Positions 49,163 to 57,304 of a stretch of 64,000 bases of DNA are shown here, piece by piece. How positions within the stretch are numbered: the first letter of the stretch is position 1; each line of letters begins with the position of its first letter. The stretch is from assembly GCF_010994095.1 (NCBI RefSeq), contig NZ_WJYO01000005.1:1-64000 (forward strand). The letters run 5' to 3'. The position numbers and the translations under genes are program-made. Source of the stretch: Mumia xiangluensis. GTDB lineage: Bacteria; Actinomycetota; Actinomycetes; Propionibacteriales; Nocardioidaceae. The notes below the pieces were generated by a model. The model made no database searches, was not told the DNA's origin, and saw nothing but the letters and a program-made list of their open reading frames with translations.

Positions 49163-49187
49163 CCCGGGTCATTCACAGTGACCCGGG
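49163..49187. terminator. Terminator after gatB
   Basis: CCCGGGTCA (49163-49171) pairs perfectly with TGACCCGGG (49179-49187) around a 7-nt loop, between gatB and a converging gene. Confidence 0.8.
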
Positions 49188-49212
49188 GACGCTGGAAGTG
49201 ATCCCGCGAGGT

Positions 49213-49860
49213 TTAGACGATCGAGATGCCGATCGCGATCCCGCCGACGACGGCCAGCACCGCGACGACCGCGGTCAGCGCGCTCGTCATGGTCACGCTC
49301 GCGGCCCGTACGGCAGGAGTACGGCGCCCGAGCACGTTCACGCTGCCTGGTAGGCGCGACTTCCACTGCTGACGGGATCGCACTGACGGGTCGACGTCAT
49401 ACCCGCACTGTTGTGCGATCGCCATCAGCTGATCGTCGCGCCACACGTCGGTGTCGACACGGAGCACGCGGCGGTTGTCAGCGTCGACGATGATGAGCAC
49501 CGGCGGCCCGCGCCTCCCGAACGAGCCGACGAGACCGCGTGTCTGCGCGACCTCGGCGACGACCCGCCACCCGGTGAACCGCGTGTACTGGAGCCGGCCG
49601 TCGACCACCTCGATCCGCGTTGTCCGGATCGTCAGGGCGGCGAGGGCGAGCGTGAACGCCCACACCGCGGCGACGCCGCCGAGCACGCTTACCAGCCCTT
49701 CCGACGCCGAGAACGGATCCAGTGCCCTCAGTGCGGCGACCAGCGCGATGGCGAACATCCGGCCATGGGCCCGGTTCCAGCATGTGCGGGCATCAGCCCG
49801 GAGGAGGAGCCGCTCCGGTCCGGATGGGTCGTGAGGCGGGTCCGACGGATCATCATGCAC
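49213..49860 (-). CDS. Hypothetical membrane protein (PH-like domain)
   Basis: The 215-aa protein has two adjacent hydrophobic segments (about 35-52 and 56-78), then a beta-rich stretch TTRIEVVDGRLQYTRFTGWR and a hydrophobic C-terminal helix (about 190-215). The layout of two helices followed by a PH/YdbS-like strand region is common in actinobacterial membrane proteins. No catalytic motif is visible. It has no obvious operon partner and converges on gatB. Confidence 0.65.
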   Translation of the reverse strand: MHDDPSDPPHDPSGPERLLLRADARTCWNRAHGRMFAIALVAALRALDPFSASEGLVSVLGGVAAVWAFTLALAALTIRTTRIEVVDGRLQYTRFTGWRVVAEVAQTRGLVGSFGRRGPPVLIIVDADNRRVLRVDTDVWRDDQLMAIAQQCGYDVDPSVRSRQQWKSRLPGSVNVLGRRTPAVRAASVTMTSALTAVVAVLAVVGGIAIGISIV

Positions 49861-49938
49861 GGGCGAGATGATATAGAGTTCGGCCCAGCGGTCGCACCTG
49901 GGGCGCGCGTCCGCGGCCTTGCGACGAGGTAGCCTGCC

Positions 49939-50823
49939 TCAGTCGAGCAGTGCGAGCAGCTCGGCGTGGACCTCGTCCGGGTGCTCCAGCGCGACGAAGT
50001 GCGACGCGTTCAGCCGGACGTACCGTGCTCCCGGGATCCTCTCGGCGGCGCTGCGCATCTGCCGTGCGCCGGCGAGCACGTCCCACCGTCCGGCGACGAA
50101 CGTCACGGGTTGGGTCACTCGCGACAGGCTCACGCGCTCGTGGCGGGACGCGTGGACAGCGAGGTGCATGTACCAGCGCCAGTCGACGTCGAGGAACGCC
50201 TGCACCGTCGCGGCCGCGGCAGTGCGGTCCGCGCGCGGGAGCATGAGGCCGCTGTGGCGGATGACGTCGGCCAGGTACGGCAGGTGGCGAAGGCGCTGGA
50301 CCACCGGGGTGAGGACGGGGCCGGCGATCCCCACCGAGCGTGCGGCGGACACCGTCGCCGTACGCGCGATCGGCCCCGGAACGCGGGCCGGTCCGAGCAT
50401 CGTCGCGAACGTGTCTCCAGGGACGCCCGCGACGGCGAGCACGGCGTCGACCTTCTCGGGTGAGCGTACGGCGAGCTCGAACGCGAGATTGACTCCGAGG
50501 GACCACCCGACGAGCGTCGCGCGGTCCAGCCCGGCCGCCTGCATGACCGCGTGCGCGTCCTCGAGGTGTGCGTCGACGTCGACACGCCGCGGATCGCCCG
50601 GACGCGCAGACCCGCCGATGCCGCGGTGGAACCACGAGACGACCCGCGCGCCGCAGTCGGGACGCAGCAGGGCGGGCCACGCGTACGGGCTGGTGCCGAG
50701 GCCGTTGCAGAGGAGCACCGGCGGGCCGTCTGCGTCGTTGGTCCAGGCGCGGATCCGCGTGCCGTCGCTGCTGATCACGTCGAAGTAGCGCACGACGGGA
50801 CGTGAGGAGGTGGAGGACTTCAC
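49939..50823 (-). CDS. Alpha/beta hydrolase
   Basis: The 294-aa protein has the hydrolase core: oxyanion region LLCNGLGTSPYAW, WFHRGIGGSARP, nucleophile elbow GWSLGVN (Ser about 108), acid RWDVLAG and His NASHFVALEHP. Substrate unknown; lipid or quorum-type esters are possible. The GTG start lies inside a perfect 10-bp inverted repeat, so expression is probably repressor-controlled. No ribosome site is visible. Confidence 0.87.
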   Translation of the reverse strand: MKSSTSSRPVVRYFDVISSDGTRIRAWTNDADGPPVLLCNGLGTSPYAWPALLRPDCGARVVSWFHRGIGGSARPGDPRRVDVDAHLEDAHAVMQAAGLDRATLVGWSLGVNLAFELAVRSPEKVDAVLAVAGVPGDTFATMLGPARVPGPIARTATVSAARSVGIAGPVLTPVVQRLRHLPYLADVIRHSGLMLPRADRTAAAATVQAFLDVDWRWYMHLAVHASRHERVSLSRVTQPVTFVAGRWDVLAGARQMRSAAERIPGARYVRLNASHFVALEHPDEVHAELLALLD

Positions 50824-50850
50824 TGTGACATTGTCGCTGGCACAGTGAAG
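50818..50850. promoter_or_regulatory. Perfect inverted repeat over the hydrolase start
   Basis: CTTCACTGTG (50818-50827) and CACAGTGAAG (50841-50850) are perfect 10-bp arms 13 nt apart, in the 82-bp gap between two divergent genes. One arm covers the hydrolase start codon. The size fits a TetR-type operator. Confidence 0.7.
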
Positions 50851-50905
50851 GTGTCAACGACGGCCCCTCATCTCGGCGTGCGATGCGGGCCCTAGGCTTC
50901 CCGTC

Positions 50906-51817
50906 ATGACCGTGGTCCTCGCTCCCTTCGCCGCCGACGAGCTCACCCCGCCCGACGGGCTCACCGTGGTGCGGTTCTCCGGATCTGCTGAGGACCTGCC
51001 ACCGGACGAGGTGCTGGAGCAGGTCGAGCTCTGGGTGCTGCCGTACTCGCTGGCGTTCCCGCTCGGCGAGCTCGCGGCACGGATGCCGAGGCTGCGGGTG
51101 ATCCAGGCGCAGTCCGCCGGCACCGACGGCATCGTCGCGCAGGTGCCCGACGGGGTCGTGCTCTGCAACGCGCGCGGGGTTCACGACGCCGCGACCGCCG
51201 AGCTGGGTGTCGGGCTCATCATCGCGTCGCTGCGCGGCATCCCGTCCTTCGTCCGAGCGCAGGACGAGGGGCGGTGGGCGGCGTGGCAGTGGTGGCCCGC
51301 GTTGGCGGACCGGAGGGTCATGATCCTCGGATACGGCAGCATCGGCGAGGCGCTCGAGCGGCGGCTCGCCGGGTTCGAGACCGAGATCGTCCGGGTCGCG
51401 AGCCGTCCGCGCGACGGTGTGCACGGCGTCGCTGAGCTGCCCGACCTGCTGCCGGAGGTCGACGTGGTCGTCGTCCTCACGCCGCTCACCGACGCGACGC
51501 GGCACCTGGTCGGCACGGACTTCCTCGCCGCGATGAAGGATCACGCGCTTCTCGTGAACCTCGCCCGCGGGCCGGTCGTCGACACCGCCGCGCTGCTGGT
51601 CGAGCTGCAGTCCGGCCGGCTCCGTGCAGCGCTGGACGTCACCGATCCCGAGCCCTTGCCCGACGGTCACCCGCTGTTCAGTGCTCCGAACACGCTGATC
51701 ACCCCGCACGTCGCAGGCGGCACCTCGGCGATGCGTCCGCGCGTCGTCGCTCTCGTGCGCGACCAGCTGCGCCGCTTCGTCGCCGGTGAGGACCTCGCCA
51801 ACCGCGTGTCACGCTGA
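50906..51817 (+). CDS. D-isomer-specific 2-hydroxyacid dehydrogenase
   Basis: The 303-aa NAD-dependent enzyme has the Rossmann motif VMILGYGSIGEALERRL and the catalytic set Arg (NLARGPVVDT), Glu (DPEPLPDGHPLF) and His (TPHVAGGTSAM). It reduces 2-keto acids or oxidises D-2-hydroxy acids; the exact substrate is not clear. TAGGCT ends 7 nt before the ATG, a leaderless promoter. It diverges from the hydrolase across a shared operator and overlaps the next gene's 3' end by 9 nt. Confidence 0.9.
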   Translation: MTVVLAPFAADELTPPDGLTVVRFSGSAEDLPPDEVLEQVELWVLPYSLAFPLGELAARMPRLRVIQAQSAGTDGIVAQVPDGVVLCNARGVHDAATAELGVGLIIASLRGIPSFVRAQDEGRWAAWQWWPALADRRVMILGYGSIGEALERRLAGFETEIVRVASRPRDGVHGVAELPDLLPEVDVVVVLTPLTDATRHLVGTDFLAAMKDHALLVNLARGPVVDTAALLVELQSGRLRAALDVTDPEPLPDGHPLFSAPNTLITPHVAGGTSAMRPRVVALVRDQLRRFVAGEDLANRVSR

Positions 51818-52648
51818 CGGTCGCATCGCCCACCGGATCGTCCGGGTCGCCACCGCTCCCGCCGGCCGCAGGGCCACGGTCTCGGCGACCGGGAGCCAGG
51901 GCAGCCGTAGTGGCGTTCGCGCCCAGCGGGGGAGCAGCCCGACCGCGGCGCCCGCCAGCGCCGCGTACCCGGGACGGAGCGGCCAGTCGACGGGCGGCGT
52001 GAGAAGCAGGAACCGGGCAGTCCTCCGAGCCGCCTCGGTCGAGGCGAGCTCGGGCTGGTACGCCGCGAGCCGGGCGGCGAGACCGGCGGTGTCCGTCGGC
52101 GGGTCCTCCGCACCCAGTGCCACGGCCACCTCGGCGGCCTGCGCCACGTAGATGTCGCGCTCGTGCGTGCTCAGCGGTCGCACGCCGTACCGGTCGTGCG
52201 CCCGGAGGAAGCTGTCGACCTCGGCGACGTGGACCCAGGTGAGCAGGTGCGGGTCGTCGGCGGCGTACGGGCGCCCGTCCGGCGCCGTGCCGTGGACGCG
52301 CCCGTGGATCGCGCGGACGATCCGGACGGCCCGTTCGGCAGTCTCGACCGTCCCGAAGGTCGTCTCGGCGATGAATCCGCTGGTGCGCTGGAGGCGTCCC
52401 CACGGATCACCGCGGTAGCCGGAGTGCTGGTCGACCGCCGCCATCGCGAGCGGGTGCAACGACTGCAGGAGCAGCGCGCGGATCCCGCCGACGAACATCG
52501 ACGCGTCGCCGTGCACCCGCTGGATCGGGTCGTCGGGCCCGAACCTGCGCCGGCCGTCAGCGCCGTGGATGCGTTCGCGGCGTCCAGCACCGTCGTCACC
52601 GGCCACGCGCGCGAACAGCACCTCTCCGAGCCGTTCGCGCACCCCCAT
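51809..52648 (-). CDS. DUF2236 (MpaB-like oxygenase) family protein
   Basis: The 279-aa protein has the DUF2236 hallmarks: FVGGIRALLLQSLHPLAMAA (His-containing), SGYRGDPWGRLQRTSGFIAE, IHGRVHG and LLTWVHVAEVDSF. These His residues bind heme in latex-clearing and related oxygenases. It probably uses O2, but the substrate is unknown. Its end overlaps the converging dehydrogenase gene by 9 nt. The ATP-grasp gene lies 9 nt upstream on the same strand. Confidence 0.82.
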   Translation of the reverse strand: MGVRERLGEVLFARVAGDDGAGRRERIHGADGRRRFGPDDPIQRVHGDASMFVGGIRALLLQSLHPLAMAAVDQHSGYRGDPWGRLQRTSGFIAETTFGTVETAERAVRIVRAIHGRVHGTAPDGRPYAADDPHLLTWVHVAEVDSFLRAHDRYGVRPLSTHERDIYVAQAAEVAVALGAEDPPTDTAGLAARLAAYQPELASTEAARRTARFLLLTPPVDWPLRPGYAALAGAAVGLLPRWARTPLRLPWLPVAETVALRPAGAVATRTIRWAMRPSA

Positions 52649-52657
52649 GGTGCGAGC

Positions 52658-53557
52658 CTAGACCCGCCCGAGGGAGTTCACGGCAGAGGTGACGGCGGAG
52701 GCGAACCGCTCGGCCGCACCGTCGACGTACGGGAGGAACAGCGACGGCTCGGTGAGCTCGAGCTCGATGACCTGCGGTGCACCGTCGGGGCCTGCGACGA
52801 GGTCGACCCTGGCATAGAGGAGATCCAGCCCACCGCCCAGCGCCTCGCCTGCAGCCCGCAGCGCCCGGCGGGCGACGTCGACCTGAGCGTCGGAGGCGGT
52901 CGTCGGGGTGATCTTCTCGCGGGAGTCGCGGTCGTCCCGGATGCCCTCGCCCGGCGCGAGCATCGCTCCCTTGACGACAGCGTGGGACAGCTCGCCACCC
53001 ACGAACAGCACCGCCGTCTCGCCGTGGGCGTCGACCGAGTCGACGTACGGCTGCAGCATCGCTGTCCGCCCGCTCTCGACCAGCGCCCGGCTGTGCGTGA
53101 GCGCGTCGTCGGTGTCGGTCCACCGCGCGGTGTCGCGCGATCCCGCGGAGACCGCCGGCTTCACGACCCACTCGGTCGCGTCGGCATCTACGCCCCAGGC
53201 CTCGGCGTGCTTCGCGAGCGTGTCCTGGTCGGTGACGTCCCAGGCGGTCGGGATGACCGGGCAGCCGAGGCGGGCGAGATCACGGAGGTAGGTCTTGTGG
53301 GTGTTCCAGGCGATGACGTCCGACCGGTTGCGCAGGCGCGGGACGCGGCGGGTCCACGCGAGGAACTCGTCGTGGTGGTCGGTGTAGTCCCAGGTCGTGC
53401 GGATGACCGTGAGCGCGAAGTCGTGCCAGTCCACGGCGTCGTCGTCCCACACCTCGACGGTGACGTCGTGCCCGAGGTTGCCCACTGCGCGGCGCAGGAG
53501 GTCGAGCTCGGAGTCGTCCACGTACGAGGCGGAGCTGGCGAGGGCGATTCGGGCCAC
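52658..53557 (-). CDS. ATP-grasp family protein
   Basis: The 299-aa protein fits the RimK/glutathione-synthetase-like ATP-grasp fold. The N-terminal part (MARIALASSASYVDDSELD) is followed by TEWVVKPAVSAGSRDTARW, the ATP-binding strand-loop, AMLQPYVDSVDAHGETAVLF, and DLLYARVDLVAGPDG with QVIELELTEPSLFL carrying the Mg ligands. Such enzymes form amide or peptide bonds. The product is unknown. The GTG start has GAAGGG 6 nt upstream. The MpaB-like gene follows after 9 nt, so the two may be co-expressed. Confidence 0.82.
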   Translation of the reverse strand: MARIALASSASYVDDSELDLLRRAVGNLGHDVTVEVWDDDAVDWHDFALTVIRTTWDYTDHHDEFLAWTRRVPRLRNRSDVIAWNTHKTYLRDLARLGCPVIPTAWDVTDQDTLAKHAEAWGVDADATEWVVKPAVSAGSRDTARWTDTDDALTHSRALVESGRTAMLQPYVDSVDAHGETAVLFVGGELSHAVVKGAMLAPGEGIRDDRDSREKITPTTASDAQVDVARRALRAAGEALGGGLDLLYARVDLVAGPDGAPQVIELELTEPSLFLPYVDGAAERFASAVTSAVNSLGRV

Positions 53558-53607
53558 GGGGTTCCCTTCGGTGGACGACGGCCGCTTCGACCGTACGCGA
53601 CGCCGGA

Positions 53608-54171
53608 TCACCCCTCGTCCGCGGCTCCACGCTCGCGGACGTCGGCCGCGACCGCGGACTCGTTCGCGAAGTAGGCGAGGCCCCAGTCGGCGACGGTCGC
53701 GGGCGAGCGCAGGCGGGGGTCGTCGCCGAGCATCTCGCGTACGGCGCGGAGGTCGGCGGTGCGTTGCTCGAGCTGCGCGATGTAGGTGTCGAGCCACCGC
53801 TGGACGTGCTCGGGGCCGACCATGTGGGCGAACATCAGTCGCAGCGCGACCGGGTGCTTCAGCACGGGGAACGCCGGCTCGGACGTCTCGAGCCAGGCCA
53901 GCAGCGCCGTACGCCCGGAGTCGCTGAGGGCGTAGCGCCGGGTGTTGCGTCGGCCGTTGGGTGCGTCCGTGGTGTCGACGAGGCCGAGGCGGGCGAGTCG
54001 GGCGAGCTCCGTGTAGACCTGGCTGGTCGCGGGGGAGACCCAGTAGTAGCGCATGGTGAGGTCGCAGCGCTGCTTCAGCTCGTAGCCGGTGAGGCCTTCC
54101 GGGGCGTCGGCCGGGTCGAGCGCGAGGAGGCCGAGAAGCGCGTACGAGGTCGTTGACAGGTCCGCCGTCAT
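53608..54171 (-). CDS. PadR family transcriptional regulator
   Basis: The 187-aa protein has the PadR winged helix (about 7-90): TSYALLGLLAL, GYELKQRCDLTMRYYWVSP, SQVYTELARLARLGLV and RRYALSDSGRTALLAWL, then the helical Vir_act_alpha_C dimer domain. It diverges from the beta-propeller gene across 68 bp that contain TTCC-AGTTA-GGAA (54191-54203) and GGAAGATTCC (54200-54209), likely self-operators. Confidence 0.9.
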   Translation of the reverse strand: MTADLSTTSYALLGLLALDPADAPEGLTGYELKQRCDLTMRYYWVSPATSQVYTELARLARLGLVDTTDAPNGRRNTRRYALSDSGRTALLAWLETSEPAFPVLKHPVALRLMFAHMVGPEHVQRWLDTYIAQLEQRTADLRAVREMLGDDPRLRSPATVADWGLAYFANESAVAADVRERGAADEG

Positions 54172-54190
54172 GTCCCTAGCGTAGCCAGTA

Positions 54191-54209
54191 TTCCAGTTAG
54201 GAAGATTCC
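54191..54209. promoter_or_regulatory. Candidate PadR operator
   Basis: TTCC-AGTTA-GGAA followed by an overlapping GGAAGATTCC palindrome lies between divergent padR and propeller genes. Confidence 0.4.
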
Positions 54210-54239
54210 GCTTCAGGGATTATCGGATCGGGGAACGCC

Positions 54240-55328
54240 ATGGACGCGATGCTGCTCATCGGGACGCGCAAGGGCCTGTGGATCGGCCGCTCGACCGACC
54301 GCACGTCGTGGAAGCTCACCGGTCCGATCTTTCCGATGACGGCCGTCTACTCGGCCTGCATCGACACGCGTGGGTCCTCGCCCCGGCTTCTCGTCGGCAC
54401 CATGAGCGAGCACTGGGGTCCGCAGGTGAGCTGGTCCGACGACCTCGGCGAGACGTGGTCGGAGAAGCAGGGCGGTGGCATCCGCTTCCCGGAGGACGCC
54501 GGCGCCGCGGTCGAGCAGGTGTGGCAGCTGACCCCGGGGTCACGTCCCGACGAGGTGTGGGCAGGGACGCAGCCGTCGGCGCTGTTCCGCTCCACCGACC
54601 GCGGCGAGACCTTCGAGCTCGTCCGCCCGCTGTGGGACCACCCCCACCGCCCGAACTGGGACGCGGGCTACGGCGGTCAGGCGATCCACACGATCGTGCC
54701 GCACCCCACGGACCTCGAGCGCGTGACCGTCGCGATGTCGACCGGTGGCGTCTATCGCACCGAGGACGGCGGTGCCAGCTGGGCGCCGCACAACGTCGGC
54801 ATCAAGGCGTACTTCTTCCCCGATCCGTGGCCCGAGTACGGCCAGTGCGTCCACAAGGTCGCGGCACACCCGGACCGGCCCGAGCAGATGTACGCCCAGA
54901 ACCACCACGGCGTCTACCGGTCCGACGACGGCGGAGACAGCTGGACGTCGATCGCCGACGGGCTGCCGAGCGACTTCGGCTTCCCGATCGTCGTGCACCC
55001 CGCGAACCCGGACACGGTGTACGTGTTCCCGCTGGTCGCGGACTCCGACCGGATGCCCCCGGGTGCCCAGCCGCGGGTCTGGCGCTCCGACGACGCCGGA
55101 CGGACCTGGCGCGACCTCGGCAAGGGTCTGCCCGACCCGTACTACGCCGCCGTCATGCGGGACGCGTTCCGCGCCGACGACGCCACGGCGTACGGGCAGC
55201 CCGCAGGGCTCTACCTCGGCGGCCGCGACGGCAGCGTCTTCGCGAGCGCGGACGAGGGGGAGACGTGGGACGAGGTGGCGACGCACCTCCCGGACGTCAT
55301 GTGCGTCCGGGCTGCCATGGTGGGCTGA
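54240..55328 (+). CDS. Sialidase-like (BNR/Asp-box) beta-propeller protein
   Basis: The 362-aa protein contains six Asp-box turns: SDDLGETWS, STDRGETFE, TEDGGASWA, SDDGGDSWT, SDDAGRTWR and SADEGETWD, spaced about one propeller blade apart. There is no signal peptide and no sialidase arginine triad is clear, so it may be a structural or binding propeller inside the cell. The start MDAMLLIGTRKGLW fits a first blade strand. It is next to padR but transcribed away from it. Confidence 0.82.
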   Translation: MDAMLLIGTRKGLWIGRSTDRTSWKLTGPIFPMTAVYSACIDTRGSSPRLLVGTMSEHWGPQVSWSDDLGETWSEKQGGGIRFPEDAGAAVEQVWQLTPGSRPDEVWAGTQPSALFRSTDRGETFELVRPLWDHPHRPNWDAGYGGQAIHTIVPHPTDLERVTVAMSTGGVYRTEDGGASWAPHNVGIKAYFFPDPWPEYGQCVHKVAAHPDRPEQMYAQNHHGVYRSDDGGDSWTSIADGLPSDFGFPIVVHPANPDTVYVFPLVADSDRMPPGAQPRVWRSDDAGRTWRDLGKGLPDPYYAAVMRDAFRADDATAYGQPAGLYLGGRDGSVFASADEGETWDEVATHLPDVMCVRAAMVG

Positions 55329-55333
55329 CGTAC

Positions 55334-55409
55334 ATCAAGGCTCAATGCTTGACTTCTCGTACTCAGTGATGCAGCCTTGATTACAGGGAATCAGCCCTGA
55401 GGCCTTGAT
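55334..55409. promoter_or_regulatory. Three ATCAAGGC/GCCTTGAT half-sites before the SatD-like gene
   Basis: ATCAAGGC at 55334-55341 and its reverse complement GCCTTGAT at 55374-55381 and 55402-55409 surround the likely promoter of the SatD-like gene. The last copy is 13 nt before its ATG. This looks like an autoregulatory operator. Confidence 0.55.
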
Positions 55410-55422
55410 CGGGGGCGACGTC

Positions 55423-56028
55423 ATGTACGTGATGACGCTCGACCAGCGACGCAGCCGCAGCGAGCCGGACGCCGTGCCGGAGCTGCTCACCGCCTTCGCC
55501 GCGCTCGTCGAGCCCGTCCGCGCGTTCGAGCGCACGGCCGGCGACGAGGTGCAGGGCCTGCTCGACGATCCCGAGCAGGTCACCGAGCTCACGGCGTACG
55601 CGCTGCGCGACGGCCGCTGGTGGATCGGGATCGGAGCCGGTGTCGTCGACGGGCCGCTGCCCGAGACGACCCGTGCCGGGCGCGGCGCCGCGTACGTCCA
55701 CGCCCGAGAAGCCGTCGAGCGCGCGAAGGCCGAGCCCCAGCCCGTCTGCGTCCGAGCCGACGAGCGGCAGTCGGCCGACGACGCGGAGGCTGCGCTGTGG
55801 CTCTTGTCGAGCCTGCTGGCCCGCCGGACGGACGCCGGCTGGGAGGCCGTCGACGCGATGGCGAGCGGCGGCACCCAGCGCGCGGCGGCTGCCGACCTCA
55901 AGATCACCGCGCAGGCGATCAGCGGCCGGCTCGCCGTCGCAGGATGGACGGAGGAGCGTCGAGGTCGTACGCTCGCGGCGCACCTGCTGGCCGCCTGCGA
56001 TCCCGAGCAGAAGGCCATCCCGAGCTGA
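55423..56028 (+). CDS. SatD-like DNA-binding regulator
   Basis: The 201-aa protein shows the SatD-type opening MYVMTLDQRRSRSEPDAVPE, then FERTAGDEVQGLLDDPEQV and DGRWWIGIGAGVVDGPLPET, and a C-terminal HTH (GGTQRAAAADLKITAQAISG). It probably binds the repeated ATCAAGGC half-sites in front of it. The next gene, a membrane protein, begins 10 nt after its stop, as in sat operons where satD precedes satE. The trigger is unknown. Confidence 0.78.
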   Translation: MYVMTLDQRRSRSEPDAVPELLTAFAALVEPVRAFERTAGDEVQGLLDDPEQVTELTAYALRDGRWWIGIGAGVVDGPLPETTRAGRGAAYVHAREAVERAKAEPQPVCVRADERQSADDAEAALWLLSSLLARRTDAGWEAVDAMASGGTQRAAAADLKITAQAISGRLAVAGWTEERRGRTLAAHLLAACDPEQKAIPS

Positions 56029-56038
56029 AGGCGTGGAG

Positions 56039-56587
56039 ATGACGACGTACGTCCTGGTGATCGCGGCCGCGTGCCTCGCCCTCGTCGGATCCGCGTTCGC
56101 GCGCAGCGACATCGCTCAGCGCATCGTCGGCGCGATCCTCGCAGTCGCTCTCGCGTTCTGCGTCGTCGCGACGATCTTCGAGGATCCGGTGACCGGGATG
56201 CAGCACGACGTCCTCGTCCTCTTCGCGCTCGTGCTCGCCGTCGCCGGCGGCGGCATCGTCACGAGCGCGGCGTTCGAGACGATCGACTCGTCCCGCACCG
56301 AGGACACCTACGGCCGTACGGTGACCGCTGCTGCCGCGGTCCTGCGCGGAGGCGCGTGGGTCGGGGCGCTCGAGCGGCTCGCGGTGTTCGGGGCACTCGC
56401 CGCACGCTGGCCCGAGGGAGTTGCCATCGTCCTCGCGGTCAAGGGGCTCGGTCGCTACCCGGAGCTCAAGATCCAGGGCAGCTCCGGCGCCGCCGAGCGC
56501 TTCATCATCGGCACGATGATCAGCGTCATCTGGGCCGTGGCGTGCGTCTACGTGGTGTTCGCCCCGTACATCGTCCCTGCGCGCTGA
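56039..56587 (+). CDS. Small membrane protein downstream of the SatD-like gene
   Basis: The 182-aa protein has five hydrophobic segments (about 3-19, 29-48, 58-77, 100-135 and 160-178) and few charged residues outside TIDSSRTEDTYGR. It follows the SatD-like regulator and is probably co-transcribed. A GTG 6 nt earlier (GTGGAGATG) is an alternative start. I do not recognise a family beyond the possible SatE analogy, which is based on position only. Confidence 0.65.
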   Translation: MTTYVLVIAAACLALVGSAFARSDIAQRIVGAILAVALAFCVVATIFEDPVTGMQHDVLVLFALVLAVAGGGIVTSAAFETIDSSRTEDTYGRTVTAAAAVLRGGAWVGALERLAVFGALAARWPEGVAIVLAVKGLGRYPELKIQGSSGAAERFIIGTMISVIWAVACVYVVFAPYIVPAR

Positions 56588-56660
56588 GTGGTGCGACGAG
56601 GCCGGGGCCTGCTCGGGCTGGCAGGTCCGGCGCCCCACGTACAGGCGCCGGACCCGTCCG

Positions 56661-57164
56661 TCACGCTGCGCCGAGCGAGCGCCAGTAGGCGTTCAGGGCG
56701 CCGTTGGTCTTGACGAACCACACGATGGGGCCGACCAGGATGATGCTTCCCGGGAAGTACCACAGGCCCGTCGCGCCGCCGACCGGCTTGCGCTGGCCGC
56801 GACGCTCGTACAGGCCGCCGACCTCGCTCGACGTGATGTAGGCCAGCACGAACGGCACGAAGATCGCGAGCAGGAGGGCGACGCCGCCGTCGACCCCGGT
56901 GCCGCTGTGGCGCTTGAGCTCGCTGTGGGTCTTGTACCACCACACCCAGGTGTAGATGCCGAACGTCACGACCGTCAGCAGGATGCAGACGCCGGTGGAG
57001 CGGATAGAGCCGGTCGGGCCGGTCGGGGCGAACTGGGTCGGGGCGGTCTGGCCGAACTGGGTCTGGGCGGCCGGGAAGCCGGCGGGGACGGCGCCCGCGG
57101 AGACGCCTCCGGCGGCGGTCGGGGGAGCGGGCGGGTACGCGTTCTGGGCAGGCTGGTCGTTCAC
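56661..57164 (-). CDS. DUF4234 domain membrane protein
   Basis: The 167-aa protein has an N-terminal Pro/Ala/Gln tail ([14 protein letters not shown]) and three hydrophobic segments starting at [20 protein letters not shown], the DUF4234 signature, which continues with [10 protein letters not shown]. The last helix ends in [20 protein letters not shown]. Function is unknown. The GTG start has GAAGGA 5 nt upstream. It diverges from ilvD. Confidence 0.85.
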   Translation of the reverse strand: MNDQPAQNAYPPAPPTAAGGVSAGAVPAGFPAAQTQFGQTAPTQFAPTGPTGSIRSTGVCILLTVVTFGIYTWVWWYKTHSELKRHSGTGVDGGVALLLAIFVPFVLAYITSSEVGGLYERRGQRKPVGGATGLWYFPGSIILVGPIVWFVKTNGALNAYWRSLGAA

Positions 57165-57291
57165 TGTCGTCCTTCGTCGAGCTTCATGGTCGGACGGAGC
57201 ATAGGGTCGAGCAGGGGGCGCGGGGGAGGGTTTTCCGCAGTGCGGGTTCTCGCGGAGTGGTCCCTGCCGTACGACGCGGCCGGCGCGGTCG

Positions 57292-57297
57292 TAATCT
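57292..57297 (+). promoter_or_regulatory. -10 box of ilvD
   Basis: TAATCT ends 7 nt before the ATG with no ribosome site: a leaderless promoter. Confidence 0.6.
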
Positions 57298-57304
57298 TGC
57301 ACGC

